Below, in pieces: positions 17,357 to 20,264 of a stretch of 20,264 nucleotides of DNA (position 1 is the first letter of the stretch; each line of letters starts with the position of its first letter). A program made the position numbers and the translations under genes. The DNA comes from Chara braunii. Lineage: Eukaryota > Streptophyta > Charophyceae > Charales > Characeae. The notes beneath the pieces are model-generated. The model did not search any database, was not told the origin of the DNA, and was given only the letters and a program-made list of their open reading frames with translations. The DNA is taken from contig BFEA01000104.1 of the NCBI GenBank assembly GCA_003427395.1, forward strand, positions 2,252,123 through 2,272,386, written 5' to 3'.

Positions 17357-17655
17357 GGCTGATTGGGCACACTGTCAGCCTTGGCAGCCAGAAAACCGAA
17401 ATACTTCTGGCACATATCTAATTATTAAGGATGAAACATCAATTCCAAGTACTTAAACCCTCCCTTTGTTACTATTCCAAGCCTTAGAGTCTACTTGAAG
17501 CACTCTAAGTGAACAGTTGTGCCACACCAAAGAGCACTTGTGCAAAGTGTGAAAACGAACTGCAACTGCTTCTTTGCTCAAATGCCCTTAAGCCTCTCCG
17601 AGTCGGTACTCCTCCCTTCCTTCCTTCCTTCCTTCCTTCCTTCCTTCCTGTCCCA
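17357..17655 (+). repeat. About 300-bp tandem repeat, copy 3
   Basis: It runs from GGCTGATTGGGCACACTGTC through GGATGAAACATCAATTCCAAG to a (CCTT)n tract at about 17604-17648 and TGTCCCAC. It carries the empty insertion site that matches the occupied one in copy 2. The CCTT tract differs in length in every copy, as expected for a microsatellite inside a tandem repeat. Confidence 0.85.
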
Positions 17656-17659
17656 CAAG

Positions 17660-18300
17660 GGCCACAACCACTCCCACAAAAAGCGACCCTGAAAGTCTGG
17701 AGCGGTCATACGATTATTTACCTAGAATTATGTCTACTAGAAATCTAGTAAGATTAGCATCTAAGTCTCAGCCGACCTTTTCTTCAGAATATGTGCTTGT
17801 TACGCACTGAGTAGTCCGCCACTGTCGCCACACCGTGGGCCACTGACATTCACTGTGTACAGTGCCTAGCAGTACAACTGTTTGGCATTTTTTCTTCTGC
17901 TTCAGAACTCATCTTCCTGGGGCAGGCGGATCCTGCAAGCCATCAAGACTGCGCAACTTGTTCCCCAGCTCTCGTCCTTCTATTTTTAGATCCACTCATC
18001 ATAGCAGGACTTCCCACGATGTGGTTGTAGACCGGAAAATAGGTCCATGGACCTCGCCAGCGGCCACCCCGCTGTAGAAACCTGAAAACACACGAATGCA
18101 TCTCCCGCAGGAAGTGGTTAGGTGCGTCCGTTGCTATTCACGGTAACAGATGAACCTGGCTATTCTCTGTGGAAAGATGTGCTCATACTTTTTTCGTTTT
18201 TGCACAGTGCTGTGGCGGAGCCCTAAAAGGTCCTACTACCGTCCTAGTACTGTTTGCACAGGCTTACTTGCACCTTGACAATTGCATTCCAGAATGATTC
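17660..18300. other. No recognisable gene
   Basis: Only short open frames. It holds a 14-base perfect palindrome AGGTCCATGGACCT at 18041-18054. A GTGGCGGAGCCCTAAAAGG stretch near 18212 weakly resembles the end of the element at 14042 (GTGGCGAGGCCCTAAAAG). Confidence 0.5.
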
Positions 18301-18476
18301 AGAGTATTTGGCCCCAAGGGAGCATCTGGACTGAGTCTCCCAGCCTGATGGTCATTGAATTGCCCCCCCCCTCAAAGGGCCGAGTACTGATGAATTTTTC
18401 TTCAAAGGACTTCACCGAAACTATCATGAGAGACATCCACGAACGTCCATAGTCATGGTGTGAGAATGCCCGGATA

Positions 18477-18771
18477 TTAAACTCTCGGTCGCACCCATGC
18501 GCGGCCCGTCTTGATGACGATGCAGTGCCTGTCAGGCCGGCGGCGAGGGTCGAAGTTGGCATTACTGCCATCTCTGTACTCGACGGCGCGGATGAAGATC
18601 TTGATGCAGGCGTCCAGGAAAATCCTCGGATCTCTGACGTTGAGCTCCCGAGAGGCGATGTATCGCCCATTTGTGTACAGGTGGTGTGCGCACTTGTCAA
18701 CGGACCACTCTCTCCTCAGCTCAATCGCGCAGCTGTACGAGTTCGCCACCAACACTCGCTTCGCCCGTGAC
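18477..18771 (-). CDS. Unidentified exon-like coding segment
   Basis: The minus strand reads [20 protein letters not shown], then [60 protein letters not shown] and VIKTGRAWV. Codon third positions are mostly G or C, the amino-acid mix is protein-like, and a possible acceptor (TGTGTGTGCGCAG) precedes 18771, with a GGGTGCGA donor candidate near 18494. A second AG eleven bases further in is an alternative acceptor. The frame meets a stop at 18477 and there is no convincing start codon, so it is probably an internal exon of about 277 bases. I do not recognise the family. It is bounded upstream by the AC microsatellite, which would lie in the intron. It is the best candidate for host coding sequence in the window, but overlapping open frames on both strands keep this tentative. 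Confidence 0.4.
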
Positions 18772-18809
18772 CTGCGCACACACGACAAACACAAACACAC
18801 ACAGTGTCA

Positions 18810-18812
<3 letters not shown>

Positions 18813-18871
<59 letters not shown>

Positions 18872-18901
18872 CACACGCACACACACACACACATACACAC
18901 A
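18813..18901. repeat. (AC)n microsatellite
   Basis: An AC dinucleotide tract of almost 90 bases with a few CGCAC interruptions and one CATAC. Open frames across it encode alternating His/Thr or Val/Cys and are not genes. Confidence 0.97.
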
Positions 18902-20225
18902 AACAAAAGGCAGACAGATGGCAGATGGTCCGCGTCTCAGAGGTTCAGGATATATAGTAAGTGAACAAAGCGTGCAGGTAGAAAATTATTGACATAGCAC
19001 AGAGGGAAGGGTGGATGATGATTTGCAGCCTGTGAACAGCCCTGCCGGCCTGGCGATTCTCTCCGCTGAATATTGAAATTATCTGCAGTGGGATGAGGAC
19101 TAGCGGTCACTAGCCAATGCCCTTTTTCCCCGCAATCAGGGCATACTCGCACTGCGACCCAAATCCGCAAAATGTGCGGATTTCTGAGGTTTTGGGCAAT
19201 GATGGTTCCGGTTGCACTGAGATGTTGAGAGAGGCACGAAGCACTGTGTTTGTACAAATTAATATACCCCACCCAAACACCCCTTCATTCCCTTCTTTGC
19301 CAGGCACGAAGCACTATGTTTTTTGTACAGAAAGCCTATGTGAACGGAGGTAGAGCTAACATCACGCAGTAACAGAGTATGCTCCATTAGTACATGCTCG
19401 CAAATAGTGACGGAGTGGTGTGCCTCACCGACCGTGACCAAGGTACAGAATTTCAGGCCTATCAAACAGCATGTCGATAAGTATACCGTCGGAGTAGGTA
19501 GCACGGGCTACTCCACTCACCTTGGAGGCTTGGCCCAAGCCAACGAAGTCTTCTAAAGATCCTTCCTTTTTTTTCTTTTTTGTTTTTTTTGTCCTACGAC
19601 ATACCATCCACATATATTGGTCTCAATCAGTCAAGCATCGGTCAGCAGTGCCAACACAACACAGCAACCTATTCCGTGCTTAACACCTGACCTGTAACTA
19701 CTACGTCGCACAGGCTGCAAAGCTACTAGCCACAATAGCCACATGCCAGGCTGGACTATGAACTGCCATGAATACGACCATCGTATGGTCGAAGCATGGC
19801 CATACCTCAACATCCACTCATGCAGATATTCCAACTTTTCGTTCTACTCGACTTGTGCAAACTCTTGAAACTCAATTGTTTTCTCCTACCCCCCGCCCCC
19901 CCCTCCCCCTTGCAATACAGATTCCACAATCCATTCGACCTACGGACAGGTGAGCAGTACTAAGCACCATCCATCAACAGACGCTACAGCGAATTCCGTG
20001 ACCTTGAAGAGCAAGTCATGCATATGGTTCGAGAGAGAAGAAGATGGACACCAAATTCGACATAAAACAACGAAAGTCAACAAAAGGAATTACAAAACCG
20101 ATCCTCACAAGCCCGACTCACCCGAGACAACTTTATGGATTGAAACGATACCAAAGTTCATCAAACGGAACGCCATGCACATCATGTGCGATAGACGACT
20201 ATCATTCGGATTTGTTTATTTTTTT

Positions 20226-20231
<6 letters not shown>
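18902..20231. other. No recognisable gene; short repeats only
   Basis: Contents seen: inverted repeat AAATCCGCA/TGCGGATTT (19161-19169 and 19175-19183), direct repeat GGCACGAAGCACTRTGTTT at 19233 and 19303 (offset 70), a pyrimidine-rich tract with TTTTTTTTCTTTTTTGTTTT near 19567, and a C-rich tract near 19890. Open frames are under 112 codons and match no family I recognise. Two splice-like spots are discussed as findings. Confidence 0.5.

Positions 20232-20264
<33 letters not shown>
20232..20264. repeat. (TG)n microsatellite at window edge
   Basis: A pure TG run continuing past the end of the window. Confidence 0.95.

Noticed and set aside
18041-18240. Possible element between AGGTCCATGGACCTCGCC and GGCGGAGCCCTAAAAGGTCC
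   Set aside because: The end similarity is partial and no consistent target duplication could be found.
18716-18964. Open frames with His-Thr or Val-Cys repeats
   Set aside because: Translation of the AC dinucleotide tract.
18937-19272. CPDCGEKGHW resembling a zinc knuckle on the minus strand
   Set aside because: The final Cys is missing and the surrounding frame is not protein-like; the same bases overlap the GGGCATACTCGCAC motif.

Overview
The window looks like repeat-dominated nuclear DNA of a eukaryote. It has no operon-like gene packing, no bacterial-type gene and no tRNA or rRNA gene that I can recognise. It is full of microsatellites: AT, AC/TG, CAT, CCTT and poly-A. The one large readable element is a LINE whose ORF1 has the DUF4283-like domain plus CCHC knuckle typical of plant L1-type elements. 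That makes a green-plant or streptophyte-alga host the most likely source. This is inference from element type, not proof, and I cannot name the species.

Layout. Bases 1-139 are a purine-rich simple repeat. From about 250 to about 7000 lies one decayed LINE on the minus strand, reading right to left: ORF1 (about 6999 to 3313), then endonuclease (3257-2251), connection region (2250-1753) and reverse transcriptase (1752 to about 300). It carries several frameshifts and stops. Its RT is split by a 383-bp MITE (1282-1664) with an 8-bp target duplication; the flanking RT frames join exactly if the insert is disregarded. From 7161 to 7604 there is an AT microsatellite and a pair of about 80-bp direct repeats. 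From about 7968 to 9780 lies a diverged tandem-repeat array, followed by a small fragment of a second LINE RT (9794-9945).

Bases 10740-11780 are a long CAT/ATC-rich array with a 247-bp higher-order period. Bases 11930-12640 hold a G-rich repeat pair 389 bp apart, and 12825-13000 a shorter pair 128 bp apart. From 13440 to 14072 are two members of a non-autonomous inverted-repeat element family full of TGTCGAAA motifs. A 105-bp Tc1/mariner-like foldback MITE is at 14592-14696 and a cluster of perfect palindromes at 15095-15161. Bases 16533-17655 hold three tandem copies of a roughly 300-bp repeat; the middle copy is interrupted by a 205-bp TTAA-flanked MITE.

The only candidate host gene sequence is an unidentified exon-like stretch on the minus strand at 18477-18771, supported by a consistent G/C bias at third codon positions. 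The rest of the right end holds an AC microsatellite, short repeats and no recognisable gene; the window ends inside a TG microsatellite.

Nothing here works together as a pathway. The interest lies in several layers of nested insertion, where empty-site logic can be read directly from the sequence. I found no convincing evidence of a new defence or regulatory system.
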